The notes under the pieces: model-generated | Told to the model about the DNA's origin: nothing | What the model saw: only the letters and a program-made list of their open reading frames with translations | The model's database searches: none | Translations under genes and position numbers: made by a program | Assembly: GCA_018971455.1 (NCBI GenBank) | Contig: JAGXAV010000186.1 | Coordinates: 1-5,331 of the forward strand | DNA: 5,331 nucleotides | Direction: 5' to 3' | From: Rhodospirillales bacterium | Lineage (GTDB): Bacteria > Pseudomonadota > Alphaproteobacteria > Acetobacterales > Acetobacteraceae | Shown: one piece after another, positions 5,269 through 5,331 of the stretch | Position numbering within the stretch: position 1 is the stretch's first letter | Layout of the letters: each line of letters begins with the position of its first letter

Positions 5269-5320
5269 GATCAAGCCCCGATCGCGCGCGCGCGACACTG
5301 ATCCAGATCAAGCCCCGATC
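5269..5320. repeat. Two exact copies of a 15-bp repeat flanking a (CG)6 run in the phasin upstream region
   Basis: GATCAAGCCCCGATC occurs exactly at 5269-5283 and 5306-5320, a period of 37 bp. Between them lies an uninterrupted (CG)6 run at 5283-5294. The right-hand copy begins inside the FixK-type box and supplies its ATCAA half-site; the left-hand copy carries an isolated ATCAA with no partner half-site. This suggests a local duplication of part of the operator. Confidence 0.75.
5298..5311 (-). promoter_or_regulatory. FNR/FixK box upstream of the phasin-phaB unit
   Basis: On the minus strand this reads TTGATCTGGATCAG, differing from the TTGAT-N4-ATCAA consensus only in the last base. The CTGG centre also matches well-known FixK sites. 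Its centre is about 62 bp upstream of the phasin ATG, so a class II promoter (box at -41.5) would start near 5263, just ahead of the strong ribosome-binding site. No clear -10 hexamer is evident. Confidence 0.7.
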
Positions 5321-5331
5321 ATTTCTGCAGC

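Overview
The window is GC-rich, with short intergenic gaps and dense coding on both strands. A FixL/FixJ-type oxygen-sensing pair, a FixK-like regulator and polyhydroxybutyrate (PHB) genes point to an alphaproteobacterium. A metabolically versatile Rhodospirillales/Acetobacteraceae-like or rhizobial-type lineage seems plausible, but that placement is an inference from gene content and composition; no rRNA or other taxonomic marker is present.

Layout. Bases 1-405 (+) are the C-terminal third of acetate kinase, cut by the left edge. It converges on a minus-strand cluster that reads, in transcription order, fixJ (3126-2518), fixL (2473-932) and a receiver-only response regulator (818-444). Divergent from fixJ across a gap of about 100 bp is a CRP/FNR-family regulator of the FixK class (3229-3963, +). 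This converges, with only 16 bp between stop codons, on a second minus-strand unit: a phasin-like PHB granule protein (5242-4763) followed by the acetoacetyl-CoA reductase PhaB (4702-3980).

How the genes may work together. FixL keeps the heme-PAS residues of oxygen-sensing FixL proteins. It should phosphorylate FixJ when oxygen is low. A FixJ-type site (3136-3150) lies in the fixJ/fixK divergent region, so FixJ~P could switch on the FixK-like gene and perhaps damp its own operon. FNR/FixK-type boxes are found in two places: a near-consensus one in front of the phasin-phaB unit (5298-5311), and a weaker one in front of the receiver-only gene (904-917). The window therefore reads as a compact hypoxia circuit: heme sensor, FixJ, FixK, PHB formation as a reductant sink, plus a FixK-controlled receiver that may feed back on FixL in the manner of FixT. 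Acetate kinase next door fits the same low-oxygen acetyl-CoA/acetyl-phosphate economy. The protein assignments are strong. The wiring is inferred from motif matches read by eye.

No RNA genes, mobile elements or CRISPR arrays were seen. No stretch of 300 bases lacks a gene.
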